Positions 6,507-15,204 of a DNA stretch of 34,246 bases are shown here, piece after piece. Under the pieces are notes generated by a model. The model ran no database searches. It saw only the letters and a list, made by a program, of their open reading frames with translations, and had not been told where the DNA came from. Origin of the DNA: Bdellovibrio sp. (GTDB taxonomy: Bacteria > Bdellovibrionota > Bacteriovoracia > Bacteriovoracales > Bacteriovoracaceae); assembly GCA_020720455.1 (NCBI GenBank), contig DYOQ01000003.1, positions 37,045 to 71,290 of the forward strand, given 5' to 3'. Position 1 is the stretch's first letter. Each line of letters starts with the position of its first letter. The position numbers and the translations under genes are program-made.

Positions 6507-7298
6507 TTAATTGGTCAGGGCGCGTAGCAGTAGGTGTTCCTTTTCTTTTGTTGAAAGTTTTGAGTCATATTTATAGATCGCACTTTCCCAGTCACCGTAC
6601 ATAGAGTTCGGAATAATGATAAATTTTGCTCCAAACTCGGCCCTTATTTCGTTGACAATGTTTACTCGTTGCTTAACTGATTGGAGATCAAATTTTGACG
6701 AAAAATCTATAAGGTTGTCCCCAACAAAGAGGAGTATTTCATGATTTTTTTCCACCTGAATCCTTCTTGAATCCTTGCTGGAACTATTACTTTTAAAAAG
6801 GAGGTTCTCTTTTTTTACAGGAATAGAGAGTGATCTGAGGTTTTCAAATGTATCATTTACTTCATCATCGGCCCTGTTGCTAATATAAAAAATTTCGACG
6901 TTTAATTTGTCTGCAAATTGTAAAAAATCTTTAGCTCCAGCTAACGCAGGCGTGGATCTTTTTGCGACCCACTTTTTCCAGCTAGAGACGGAAAACTTTT
7001 GCCCAGAAGCCATAAATTCTATTATATAGTTAAAGTTGTCTAAAACGGTTTCATCAATATCCAGAACGATTGCTGGTCTTTTGTTGCTGTTTTTAGGATT
7101 TATTTTCTTTACTTTCTCAGCAAGAACGGTCGTGGCAAGGTTGTAAGCTTGATGGCAAAGCGCAACGTATTCGCCACTTGTTCTATGCCAGACAGCACTC
7201 ATTGTACCTGGATGTGTTGAAGTGGTGGATACTTGCTCAGTTGCTAATACCGCTACTAGTGTTGAAAGGATTAAAAATAGAACCATTAAATTTTTCAT
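6507..7298 (-). CDS. HAD-family acid phosphatase, P4 (class C) type
   Basis: 263 residues from the ATG at 7298, which follows the rnhA stop by one nucleotide. A longer frame from 7325 would overlap rnhA and spoil the signal peptide. The signal sequence is MKNLMVLFLILSTLVAVLA; unlike Haemophilus lipoprotein e(P4), there is no lipobox cysteine, so a soluble periplasmic or secreted form is expected. HAD motifs: DIDETVLDN (nucleophile Asp and acid/base Asp), FYISNRADDE (motif II Ser), Lys in the KKENLLFKS region, and FVGDNLIDF (motif IV acidic residues). P4-type enzymes hydrolyse 5'-nucleotides and other phosphomonoesters outside the cytoplasm, in nucleotide scavenging. It is translationally coupled to rnhA; both concern nucleic-acid breakdown, although in different compartments. 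Confidence 0.88.
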   Translation of the reverse strand: MKNLMVLFLILSTLVAVLATEQVSTTSTHPGTMSAVWHRTSGEYVALCHQAYNLATTVLAEKVKKINPKNSNKRPAIVLDIDETVLDNFNYIIEFMASGQKFSVSSWKKWVAKRSTPALAGAKDFLQFADKLNVEIFYISNRADDEVNDTFENLRSLSIPVKKENLLFKSNSSSKDSRRIQVEKNHEILLFVGDNLIDFSSKFDLQSVKQRVNIVNEIRAEFGAKFIIIPNSMYGDWESAIYKYDSKLSTKEKEHLLLRALTN

Positions 7299-7299
7299 T

Positions 7300-7971
7300 T
7301 TAAAAACCACTCTGATCGAGAGCATCGTTTGCTATTTGGTCACAATATTCATTTTGTGGGTGGCCTGCATGGCCCTTAACCCAGATAAATTTGACTTGTA
7401 GCTTGGCAGTAATGCGGTCTAGTTCCATCCACTGATCTAAATTTTCAGGTGGTTTGTTATCAGCTTTTTTCCAATTTCTCTGTTTCCACCCAGGTACCCA
7501 TTTGGAAATACCGTCGATCACATATTTTGAGTCGCTGTAAAGAGCGCAAGATTCATTATCGCCTAGAAGCTCTAACGCTCTTTGAAGGCCCCAAATTGCA
7601 CCTTCTAGTTCCATTTTATTATTTGTTGTTAAAAGATCGACACCACTACCTTCGAAGACTACTGTTCCAGTTTGGTTCTGTGCCAAAACTCCCCATGACC
7701 CAGGTCCAGGATTCCCTCTACACGCCCCATCTGAAAAGATTGCCAATTTCATTCCATCTTTGCTTTGGAGCTCTTTCGGGAGTGGAAATCTGTCTAATTC
7801 TTCACTCTTAGATTTTTTTTTAGGTTTTTCTGCAATCTCCTCTTTGAATGAAGAGTCATCTATTTTTTTTATCTTTTTCACAAGTAGATCTATTGCATGC
7901 AAAGCTTCTTGGTCGCTGTTAACTGCGTATGCGAGAGTTTTTAGTGAATTAAGTATAGTTTTTTTGCTCAT
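7300..7971 (-). CDS. rnhA: Ribonuclease HI with N-terminal extension
   Basis: About 223 residues from ATG 7971 (AGAAGA just upstream); in-frame starts up to 8049 exist but lack support. The RNase H fold occupies roughly residues 78-223. Catalytic acids are visible: Asp in AIFSDGACRGNPGPGSWG, Glu in NNKMELEGAIWGL, Asp in CALYSDSKYVIDGI, and the last Asp in YCDQIANDA. The handle and HxGH-like WVKGHAGHPQNEY are present. It degrades the RNA strand of RNA-DNA hybrids in the cytoplasm. The first 75 residues (ILNSLKTLAYAVNSDQEALH, then a Lys-rich linker) are not the usual small hybrid-binding domain seen in eukaryotic RNase H1, and I do not recognise them. The next gene begins one nucleotide after the stop. 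Confidence 0.93.
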   Translation of the reverse strand: MSKKTILNSLKTLAYAVNSDQEALHAIDLLVKKIKKIDDSSFKEEIAEKPKKKSKSEELDRFPLPKELQSKDGMKLAIFSDGACRGNPGPGSWGVLAQNQTGTVVFEGSGVDLLTTNNKMELEGAIWGLQRALELLGDNESCALYSDSKYVIDGISKWVPGWKQRNWKKADNKPPENLDQWMELDRITAKLQVKFIWVKGHAGHPQNEYCDQIANDALDQSGF

Positions 7972-8083
7972 ATTTATCTTCTTTTCGTCATCTTTTTGCG
8001 CTGCTTTCATTAGATTGCCTTTGCAATCTTTTGTCGCTATGGTAATCACATCACCTAAATTATTTTAAAGGCTTGAGTCCAAT

Positions 8084-8581
8084 TTGGAAATAAACTATTC
8101 AATAAAAGTATATAAACAGTATTTTAATTTTTCGGCGGCCCACTTTTTGGTTTACGAGGAGAGTCGAGAATTTTTGCACGGACATAATTATAAGGTATCA
8201 ATCAAGGGTGATTCTTTGGCCCTTCACGATGACAAGGTTTTTGATTTTCTCGATGTTAAGCCTGTTGTTAAAAAGGTGTGTGATAGTTTAGATCATAAAC
8301 TTTTGCTTCCATCTGAGAACCAGTGGTTGGCAATAAGTGAAGATGGTAATAGTTATAACGTTAACTCAAAATGTGATGATTCTAGATTTTCCTTCCCAAA
8401 GAGTGATGCGTTACTACTTCCATTTCCAAATATTAGTGCAGAAAGGTTGGCGATGTATATTTCAAAAAGAGTTTATGAATTGATCGCTGCTGAATTTGAT
8501 TTTAAATTTTCGGCACTAGAAGTTGAAGTTGAAGAGACTCCAGGCCAAGCAGCAATTTATGTTTTGAGAGGTGATCTGTGA
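8084..8581 (+). CDS. COG0720 (QueD/PTPS) family protein, PTPS-III-like
   Basis: 165 residues from TTG 8084 with AAGG about 11 nt upstream. Family features: the zinc histidine in FNFSAAHF and the HGH pair in LHGHNYKVSIKGD, FDFLDVKPVVKKVCDSLDHK, and the closing VEVEETPGQAAIYV with its conserved Glu. The catalytic cysteine that precedes HGH in QueD (C-x3-HGH) is absent. Here the segment is REFLHGH, that is E-x2-HGH with Arg at the Cys position. As I recall, E-x2-HGH marks the PTPS-III subgroup that replaces dihydroneopterin aldolase (FolB) in folate synthesis, so a folate role is more likely than queuosine. Divergent from rnhA; its stop overlaps the next gene by 4 nt. Confidence 0.85.
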   Translation: MEINYSIKVYKQYFNFSAAHFLVYEESREFLHGHNYKVSIKGDSLALHDDKVFDFLDVKPVVKKVCDSLDHKLLLPSENQWLAISEDGNSYNVNSKCDDSRFSFPKSDALLLPFPNISAERLAMYISKRVYELIAAEFDFKFSALEVEVEETPGQAAIYVLRGDL

Positions 8582-9258
8582 ATTTTGTTCCTTTAAAAAG
8601 CGGTAAAACTGTTGAAGGGGCAGATATCGAAGCGTTTTGTAACGAGGTTAAAGGACAAAAGCACGTCTACTTACTTGCGGGGGTACATGGTGACGAAGTC
8701 GAGGGTGTTTACTGCTTAGAGCAGCTTTTTAAATGGCTAAAGCAGGTTGAGAATATTGAGTATCCAATAATAGTTATCCCGTTATTAAACGTCGATGGGT
8801 ATAGAACAGGAACAAGATTAAACTCACATGGTGTTGATCTAAATAGGAATTTGCCATCTGCTTGTTGGGCCCTCGAGTTCACTGAAGGTAAATATAATCC
8901 AGGCCCCAAACCTTTTAGTGAGCCTGAGAATCTTTTTTTAAAAAAACTGTTTGAAAAATATACCCCAAGCATTATGATCTCTTTTCATTCGTGGAAACCG
9001 ATGATTAATTTTAATGGTAGTTGTAAAGGTTTGGCCGAATTTATTGCTACCTATAACTCATATCCAGTAAAAAGCGATGTCGGCCACCCGACACCAGGTT
9101 CGCTTGGTAATTATCTGCCTCAAGCATATTCTGCTCCTGTTATTACACTAGAATTCCCTGTGTTAGAGGGAGAGACGATGATGTTAAAAGATATCTGGAA
9201 AGAGAATGAGACGGCGATGAGAGAGATGATACTCTCCTTGGATAATTTTATCAGCTAA
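8578..9258 (+). CDS. M14-family zinc carboxypeptidase/amidase-like protein
   Basis: 226 residues from GTG 8578, overlapping the upstream stop as GTGA. No signal peptide, so cytoplasmic. Zinc ligands are seen in AGVHGDEVEG (His and Glu) and in SFHSW (His). DLNRN follows the family pattern for substrate carboxylate binding, and the catalytic Glu lies in ITLEFPVLEGE. Short cytoplasmic M14 proteins of this kind resemble MpaA, which removes meso-diaminopimelate from the murein tripeptide during wall recycling; that substrate is a guess here. The overlap with the pterin gene suggests co-translation without showing a shared pathway. Confidence 0.82.
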   Translation: MNFVPLKSGKTVEGADIEAFCNEVKGQKHVYLLAGVHGDEVEGVYCLEQLFKWLKQVENIEYPIIVIPLLNVDGYRTGTRLNSHGVDLNRNLPSACWALEFTEGKYNPGPKPFSEPENLFLKKLFEKYTPSIMISFHSWKPMINFNGSCKGLAEFIATYNSYPVKSDVGHPTPGSLGNYLPQAYSAPVITLEFPVLEGETMMLKDIWKENETAMREMILSLDNFIS

Positions 9259-9276
9259 TAAATAATAAATTAAAAT

Positions 9277-10959
9277 CTAGAAACTATAATAGCTACCAGT
9301 ATTGGTTCCACTTGTTGTATTCACTGAAGAGTACATCGAATTGTAGTTCCAATACCACGGATTAATTTGATGCCTATAGTAGGTTGCGTAATTTGGAAAA
9401 AAGATATTTTGCTCCCAATCGTTTAAATCGTGCTGATACTGTCTTTGCCATATTCCTTGGTTCTCATAAGGTTTTAAGTTTGAACTGGCACTTAATGTTT
9501 GTATTCCAACGGTTAAGAATTGAGGGTCAGATAGAGTTTTTTTCAGCGCAGTTTTTCCAATCATATTCCAAACACCTGCAGGTTTTCTACATCTCGTCAC
9601 CCTAGAAGCTTGAGAACTATTGCAGATAATCTCACCATTTATTTGCCGCATTTTGTTCTTGTGATCTCTTTCTTCCGCAGCGGCGGCCCTTTTACCTTGT
9701 TTGTAAGGGATGATATTTGCGCAAACCATAGGAACAATTTTGACCATCTCTGTGGAGCCTATTTTTTGAGAGCAGAGGTGGATAAATTTATCTTCATTTG
9801 CATCGGCCGCTACGTCAATTTCAGCAATTATTTTTCCATCTTTGCCAGCTAATGAGGTGAGGGTAGCGTCTACGTTTATCGGGAGAGCATCGGTCTGAGT
9901 GTAGCATTCACCAAGAATAACTTTACGATCAGTCCCACATTTTTTAGCAATAGATCTTTCTGCTAGAGTCTTAATCATATCGCTTAAAAGCTTATAATTT
10001 TTGTTATACATTTTTATATTGTTTATCTCGGTCTGGATTTTGTTAAGCTTTTCACGTTCAGTTTCAATTTTATTTGAAGTATTTCCATCATCAAATATAA
10101 ATGCGATACAATCTTCAAAAGTTACATTACTTGGTCCTTTGCAAAAATTGTCTTTAACATCTTTTTGAAAATCTTCCCACGTTTGTGGAATGTGATTTGG
10201 TGGTAGTTTTTCTAAAAGTTTATCCCTTTCCCAGAGTGCTGCTAGTTTAGGTCTAATGCTTGCCCCAAACTCTTTTTCTAGCCCCGTAATCATTTCTTGC
10301 AAAAGTTCCTTGTCGATTTCTACTCGTTGAATTTCGTTTAGATTGGTGCTGTTTTTAGTTAGGGCCGATATTAGTTCATCTCTTTTTGCATGAGATGGTA
10401 AAATATTTTTGAAGTGCTCTAATAAAAGTTTTTTTCTATTGGCATTATCATCACTATTTCCTCTTGCCCAGTGGGCGATTAAATTTTCAATCGAATCTTT
10501 ATTGCTACTCATTCCACTCTTACATTTTTCATCTGTGCAGAGTGCAAGTAAAGAGTCGAAAGAGATATCATTACCATTTGTACCGTTAAGAGCATCGCTA
10601 CTATTAGACAGAAGATTTTTAAGTAGATGTTCTATTGCATTTAGAGCTTGATTGGCCTTAACTCTTTTCTCTAGAACTTCAGGATTTGCATCTTCTCGAA
10701 CTCTCATCGCTTGCAGATATCTTACTTTTGCCTCATCAATTCCTCTGTACATTTGAAAGTCACTCATGTGATCGTTAAACTTATGCTTTAGCTGACTAAG
10801 GTTTTGTCTACCATCACTTGAAGGAGTTAGGTTTTGCAACTCTTGCAGCGAAGTTATTGCAGATTCTATATCATCACAGGTACCAACTTGTACTACGTGT
10901 CCAATAACAGGAACTAGTAGTAATCCAGTAGTTATTAAAAATTTTAGTAAAAGATTCAT
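9277..10959 (-). CDS. Secreted protein, unknown function
   Basis: 560 residues from ATG 10959, which has a perfect GGAGG seven nt upstream; the frame is open to 10980 but the later ATG is clearly preferred. A TATAAT (10989-10994, minus strand) could be its -10 box. The signal peptide MNLLLKFLITTGLLLVPVIG is followed by a long, mostly helical region rich in Lys, Glu, Asn and Leu with scattered cysteines (GTCDD, ALCTDEKCKSG, DNFCKGP, KKCGTDRKVILGEC, HLCSQK). The last 80 residues are rich in Trp, Tyr, Asn and Gln (WYWNYNSMYSS). I recognise no domain. It converges on the M14 gene. The style (signal peptide, helical, paired cysteines) matches the secreted proteins at 22.4-31.3 kb. Confidence 0.75.
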   Translation of the reverse strand: MNLLLKFLITTGLLLVPVIGHVVQVGTCDDIESAITSLQELQNLTPSSDGRQNLSQLKHKFNDHMSDFQMYRGIDEAKVRYLQAMRVREDANPEVLEKRVKANQALNAIEHLLKNLLSNSSDALNGTNGNDISFDSLLALCTDEKCKSGMSSNKDSIENLIAHWARGNSDDNANRKKLLLEHFKNILPSHAKRDELISALTKNSTNLNEIQRVEIDKELLQEMITGLEKEFGASIRPKLAALWERDKLLEKLPPNHIPQTWEDFQKDVKDNFCKGPSNVTFEDCIAFIFDDGNTSNKIETEREKLNKIQTEINNIKMYNKNYKLLSDMIKTLAERSIAKKCGTDRKVILGECYTQTDALPINVDATLTSLAGKDGKIIAEIDVAADANEDKFIHLCSQKIGSTEMVKIVPMVCANIIPYKQGKRAAAAEERDHKNKMRQINGEIICNSSQASRVTRCRKPAGVWNMIGKTALKKTLSDPQFLTVGIQTLSASSNLKPYENQGIWQRQYQHDLNDWEQNIFFPNYATYYRHQINPWYWNYNSMYSSVNTTSGTNTGSYYSF

Positions 10960-11002
10960 ATAGGTACCTCCACCGAGCACATCACTAAATTATAACACGG
11001 TT

Positions 11003-12328
11003 CTAAACGCTTTCCACTAGGTATACTGGTAAGGAGAGTATGGTAGAATTTTCCTTCTTGAATACACTTTTTTTGTCAAAGTTAAACCGAATTGCGTGAT
11101 TAATATTTTTTTCTTGAACAAAAATTTCCATAGATTTCATTCTTCCAATTTTGCCCGCTTTAACTTCTACTGGGTAAATATTCCCCTCTTTGGAAAATAC
11201 AAAATCAACTTCGGCACTTGAACCTTGCTTATCTCTTAACCAATAAAAAAGTTCAGGATTAGAAATTCCCTTCTCTTTGTAATAGAGATGTTGTGCCACA
11301 AATTGTTCAATCAGCTTTCCTTTGTTTAAAAGGTTAAGCTCATCCATATTTGTAAGAGATGAAAAGCTCAAATCTTGCATGGTTGAAATTAATCCTATAT
11401 CGAGAAAATAAAGTTTGTAAGCGCTATCGTCAATTCCTGCTCGAAGAGGAATTCCGTTACAGTTAGAATGGTAAACTGGTAGTAAAACTCTAGCATTTAT
11501 TAATAGAGATATTGCTCGTATGACATCTCGTGATTGTTCTTCGCGTGCGATATTAACATATTTAACTTTTTCTCCAAGTCCAAGTGGCACCCATCTCCAA
11601 ACTTTTTCTATTCTTAATTTCTCATTTTTTTTACTATATTTTTCAAAGTCTGAACAATAGGTGTCGATAATACTTCTGTGAACATCTCTGACTGCATGTA
11701 TATCCTTTGTCTCAGAGAATATTTTTACTGCTTCAGGCATTCCCCCGACGTAGAGAAATTCCCGTACATGTCGGTTCAATTGATTGTGAGCACTTTCGGG
11801 TATTTCATCTTTAGCTTCAGTTGTTGTTAAATATTTAACTAGTGATTCTTCTCCTTTTGCAATTAAGTATTCTGAAAAACTCATTGGGCCTAGATAGAGA
11901 TACTGTATCCTTCCAACTGGCATCGAAAAATTATGACTGTTTAAAACAAATTCAAGTAAAGAACCGGCCGCAATTACAGGGAGATCGGGACGCTCTTCAT
12001 AAAAATAGCGAAGTGCCATTATGGCGCGAGGGGCCTCTTGAATTTCATCAAGAAAAAGCACTGTGCGTGGGTTGGATAAATTTTTTTTTGAAATGGCCTC
12101 AATTTCTAAAATAATACGAGAGATATCTAAAGTTTCAAAAACCGAGTCGATCTTGTTTTTTTCCAAATTGATTTCTACTAGATTTAGTTTTTGATTAGAG
12201 CAAAATTGTCTCACGAGAGTTGATTTCCCAACCTGTCTCGCCCCTCTTAAAATCAGAGGTTTTCTATTTTTCCCCTGAAGCCAGTTGAATAGTTCGCCTT
12301 CCGTCTTTCTGTACATGTATTCAAGCAT
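11003..12328 (-). CDS. AAA ATPase with C-terminal DUF4143
   Basis: About 441 residues from ATG 12328; ATG 12316 (MYRKTEGELFNWLQ) is an equally good family start, and neither has a strong ribosome binding site. Walker A is LRGARQVGKSTLVRQF and Walker B is TVLFLDEIQEAP; sensor-like AAGSLLEFVL follows. The C-terminal DUF4143 part carries the nuclease-like core SSAEVDFVF and YPVEVKAGKIG, which resembles a PD-(D/E)xK fold. These proteins are common and patchily distributed; some are linked to toxin-antitoxin or defence-like behaviour but their role is unsettled. It is preceded by a 29-bp repeat pair whose first unit overlaps the end of the kinase gene, and a remnant of a relative lies at 20636-20737. 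Confidence 0.9.
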   Translation of the reverse strand: MLEYMYRKTEGELFNWLQGKNRKPLILRGARQVGKSTLVRQFCSNQKLNLVEINLEKNKIDSVFETLDISRIILEIEAISKKNLSNPRTVLFLDEIQEAPRAIMALRYFYEERPDLPVIAAGSLLEFVLNSHNFSMPVGRIQYLYLGPMSFSEYLIAKGEESLVKYLTTTEAKDEIPESAHNQLNRHVREFLYVGGMPEAVKIFSETKDIHAVRDVHRSIIDTYCSDFEKYSKKNEKLRIEKVWRWVPLGLGEKVKYVNIAREEQSRDVIRAISLLINARVLLPVYHSNCNGIPLRAGIDDSAYKLYFLDIGLISTMQDLSFSSLTNMDELNLLNKGKLIEQFVAQHLYYKEKGISNPELFYWLRDKQGSSAEVDFVFSKEGNIYPVEVKAGKIGRMKSMEIFVQEKNINHAIRFNFDKKSVFKKENSTILSLPVYLVESV

Positions 12329-12339
12329 ATACCATTTTT

Positions 12340-12401
12340 TTGCATAAAACAAGGGGTGGTTTTATTCACGGCTTGCATGTTTTAAGGGGTAATTTTATTC
12401 A
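12340..12401 (-). repeat. Two 29-bp imperfect direct repeats before the DUF4143 gene
   Basis: 12340-12368 and 12373-12401 agree at 22 of 29 positions. Both contain TTGCAT, AAGGGGT and TTTTATTCA (plus strand). The gene-proximal copy has an inverted repeat ATAAAAC (12344-12350) and GTTTTAT (12359-12365), as expected for an operator. The distal copy covers the stop codon of the kinase gene. Confidence 0.65.
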
Positions 12402-13591
12402 AAATCTTTGGCAATTATGTGCACAAACAGAGAAATAGTTGTTCCTTCTCCTTCCGTACTATCAACTGAAATAGAAAAATTATTTAGATTTGCAATCTCT
12501 TTAGTAATCGCCAATCCAAGGCCTGTTCCATTGGCGTGCTTACTGACAGCGTTGTTGCATCTAAAATATTCATCAAAAATTTTGCCGATATTTTTTTGAG
12601 GAATGCCGATCCCTTCATCGCTTACGGTGATACAGATTTTGTCTTTTTTAATCTTGCTGATAACAACATCAATGTTTCCACCTTCGTTAGAGTATTTAAT
12701 GGCATTATCTACCAATATAGAAAACATAATTGTGACTTGATCACGGTTTCCATTAACGATCACTTCTGATGAATAGGAATCTATTTTGACATTTACCTTA
12801 GCGCTTTCTGCTAAAATTTTAGAATCTTCTAATATTTTTGTTAGCACATCATAGATGTTAAAATTACTAACCTGGATGTTCTCTTCGATTGAAGATTTTA
12901 AACTTGCGAGCTCTAACATTTCTTTGATTGAACTCTGAAGAAGGACAGAGCGATCTTTTATTTTCGTCATGATCTCTTTAGTCTGAGCTGGAATCTTCCC
13001 AGTATAACCTGCAATGATTAAATCAGAGTAACTTTGAATCGCAGCAAATGGTGCTTTCAAATGGTGGGTTGCTTGCAATAGATATTTGGTTTTTTGGTCG
13101 TTGATTTGCATCAGTTTTTCATTTAGTTGTTCATACTCAAGAATTTTTTCTTGAAGCTCAACATTGGTTCTTACAACTTCTTCTGTTCTTTCGATAATTT
13201 TTGTCTCTAATGTTTTTTGATAATCTTCCAATTTGTGATTAATTTTTTCTTGAGTGTCTAATAGATTAAAAATTATTTTTGTTCCAGTTGATCCTAGAAC
13301 GTTGCAATCGTCTTTGCACAATTTTTTTAGTATATCAAAAACTTCAGGTCTTCCTGTTACTTCAAAAACTAGACTGATATCGTGATTCTTAAAGATTTCA
13401 CTGTAGTCTGAATTTTTAATCACGATCGTTTGGATGCCATGTTGACGGGCCAGTACCATTCCTGATGCCTCATCACTTACATCGCATACGTATTTTACTT
13501 CGTAACTATGAATTCCAATCAAGGTTTCTAAAATAGATTTTCCGCCCTCTCCAGCTCCGACTAGCGCGACATAATGATTTTGTTCACTCAT
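12395..13591 (-). CDS. Histidine kinase with N-terminal Rossmann-like domain
   Basis: 398 residues with no membrane segment, hence cytosolic. Residues 1-115 look like a nucleotide-binding Rossmann domain: VALVGAGEGGKS with glycine-rich loop, an acidic residue after the second strand (VKYVCDVSDE), then LVFEVTGRPEV and NVLGSTGTKI, resembling NAD(P)-dependent dehydrogenase or CoA-binding folds. A coiled coil follows (about 112-170). HisKA has its H-box at THHLKAPF (His176), and the HATPase has N296 (LVDNAIKY), DEGIGIP (325-331) and GTGLGL (355-360). The start ATG overlaps the znuB stop by 8 nt, so the kinase is co-translated with the zinc transporter. No response regulator is in the window. Sensing of a dinucleotide or redox state is inferred. 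Confidence 0.88.
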   Translation of the reverse strand: MSEQNHYVALVGAGEGGKSILETLIGIHSYEVKYVCDVSDEASGMVLARQHGIQTIVIKNSDYSEIFKNHDISLVFEVTGRPEVFDILKKLCKDDCNVLGSTGTKIIFNLLDTQEKINHKLEDYQKTLETKIIERTEEVVRTNVELQEKILEYEQLNEKLMQINDQKTKYLLQATHHLKAPFAAIQSYSDLIIAGYTGKIPAQTKEIMTKIKDRSVLLQSSIKEMLELASLKSSIEENIQVSNFNIYDVLTKILEDSKILAESAKVNVKIDSYSSEVIVNGNRDQVTIMFSILVDNAIKYSNEGGNIDVVISKIKKDKICITVSDEGIGIPQKNIGKIFDEYFRCNNAVSKHANGTGLGLAITKEIANLNNFSISVDSTEGEGTTISLFVHIIAKDFE

Positions 13592-14438
13592 GAAGAACCC
13601 CTTTCTTAAATACAGTATTTAAAATATTGCTAATTAAGTAGGCCGTGGCCGCAATAACGATAATAGTTGGACCAGCAGGAAGATCTAAATAAAAGCTTGC
13701 ATAGAGGCCAGTTAGGTTAAATACCAAGGAGAGAATTGTCGCAATAATTGCGATCATAGATATTTTATTACTATATTTAGAAGCAATTGAAGCAGGGATG
13801 GTTATCATGGCCACGACCATGATGATTCCTACAATGTTGACCATTAATACGATAGATATCGAAACAAGAATTAGTAATACTAAATTCAACCAGAGGGTAT
13901 TGACTCCTCTTACTTTGGAAAAATCCTCATCGAAACAGAGCGAGATAAATTTATAATAAAACAGGTACATAAAAAGAGCGAGAACACAGTTTAGGCAAGA
14001 GATCATTAGGAGGTCATAATTGTTAACAAGAAGGATATTTCCAAAAAGATAGTTCATCGGATCAATAATTCCAGGAGTTTTATAGATGAAGATTATTCCA
14101 ATCGCCATTCCCAGCGGCCATAAGGCCCCAATTACTGAATCATAGCGCTCTTTGAAGTAGTGATTGGTAAGAGCAATTATCAATGCTGCACCAATAGCAA
14201 AAACAGTTGCACCAATTATTGGTAATAATGGCGAAAGATTGTAAAATGATTTTAGAAAAACACCGATTCCAATTCCGCCAAGAATTGTGTGAGAGATTGA
14301 ACCGGCCATGTAAGATATTTTTTTTGTCGTAACAATAGTTCCCACAATCCCAAATGTAATACAAGATAGCAAAGAGGCCATAATGGCATTTTTTAAAATG
14401 ACAAAACCTGCTCCATCAATTTCTAGAAAACTATCCAT
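13584..14438 (-). CDS. znuB: Zinc/manganese-type ABC transporter permease
   Basis: 284 residues from ATG 14438, supported by CAAGGAG; it overlaps znuC by 8 nt. A longer frame from 14498 lies inside znuC and is rejected. It has eight to nine hydrophobic segments with the ABC-3 family pattern: MASLLSCITFGIVGTIV, the early YMAGSISHTILGGIGIG motif, RYDSVIGALWPLGMAIGI, and VGIIMVVAMITIPASIA near the C-terminus. Inner-membrane channel for a divalent metal, most likely Zn2+ given the His-rich partner. The stop overlaps the following kinase gene. Confidence 0.9.
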   Translation of the reverse strand: MDSFLEIDGAGFVILKNAIMASLLSCITFGIVGTIVTTKKISYMAGSISHTILGGIGIGVFLKSFYNLSPLLPIIGATVFAIGAALIIALTNHYFKERYDSVIGALWPLGMAIGIIFIYKTPGIIDPMNYLFGNILLVNNYDLLMISCLNCVLALFMYLFYYKFISLCFDEDFSKVRGVNTLWLNLVLLILVSISIVLMVNIVGIIMVVAMITIPASIASKYSNKISMIAIIATILSLVFNLTGLYASFYLDLPAGPTIIVIAATAYLISNILNTVFKKGVLHE

Positions 14439-15204
14439 TGTTTTCTCCTTGTGAATGATTGCAGTGCCAATGTTTGATAAGTTTGTAATGTTCAACACCT
14501 AGATCTTTGACTGTTTGATTTCCAATCGCTTCAACTTTGTGGATAGATATCTGACCTCTATCTACGCAGATAACTTTTTCCACAAGTTCAGAAACAAAGC
14601 GAACGTTGTGTGAGACCATTACCACGGTCATTTTACCTTTTAGTTTTTTTAAGATTTCAAATAACTTATCTTCACTTAGGGCATCGATACTATTTGTTGG
14701 TTCATCAAAAAAAAGAATTTCAGGACTACTTGCGATTGCGCGAGCTATTAATACTCGTTGTTGTTGTCCTCCAGAAAGATCTGAAAACTGTTTTCTTTCA
14801 AACTCTAGCATATTAACTTTTTGTAAGGCTTCGTTAACAGCATCGGTATCACTTTTGCTTGGCCTGAAAAACAGTTTGTCGGTGATTCGTCCCATCAGTA
14901 CGACCTCTTTGACGGAGATCGGGAAATCACGATCGAACTCAACTTTTTGAGGCATGTGGCCTACTATGTGAGAGAGTTTTTCAGGAGGAGATCCCTTTAG
15001 AAGAACCGAACCACTGCTTGGCCTAAGAAGTCCAATAATAAGTTTTAGCAATGTTGTTTTGCCACTTCCATTTTCTCCAACAATACAGCAAAAATCATTT
15101 TCAAATATTGATAGAGAGCTGTCATTTATAATTAAATTTTTTCCATACGAAAAAGAGACGTTGCTTAACTCTATAATAGGTTTACTGTTTGTTATTTCCA
15201 ACAT
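14431..15204 (-). CDS. znuC: Zinc/manganese-type ABC transporter ATPase
   Basis: 257 residues. Walker A GENGSGKTT (43-51), Q-loop near HMPQKVEF, signature LSGGQ (143-147), Walker B ILFFDEPT and a switch His in VMVSHNVRF. Typical of the cytosolic ATPase of ABC-type Zn/Mn uptake. It starts at ATG 15204 within the 3' end of znuA (22-nt overlap) and ends overlapping znuB, so the three subunits are co-translated. The C-terminal tail (VEHYKLIKHWHCNHSQG) is histidine-containing. Confidence 0.92.
   Translation of the reverse strand: MLEITNSKPIIELSNVSFSYGKNLIINDSSLSIFENDFCCIVGENGSGKTTLLKLIIGLLRPSSGSVLLKGSPPEKLSHIVGHMPQKVEFDRDFPISVKEVVLMGRITDKLFFRPSKSDTDAVNEALQKVNMLEFERKQFSDLSGGQQQRVLIARAIASSPEILFFDEPTNSIDALSEDKLFEILKKLKGKMTVVMVSHNVRFVSELVEKVICVDRGQISIHKVEAIGNQTVKDLGVEHYKLIKHWHCNHSQGENNG

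Noticed and set aside
8084-8581. Straightforward queD assignment
   Set aside because: The catalytic cysteine of QueD is missing and the E-x2-HGH pattern suggests PTPS-III.
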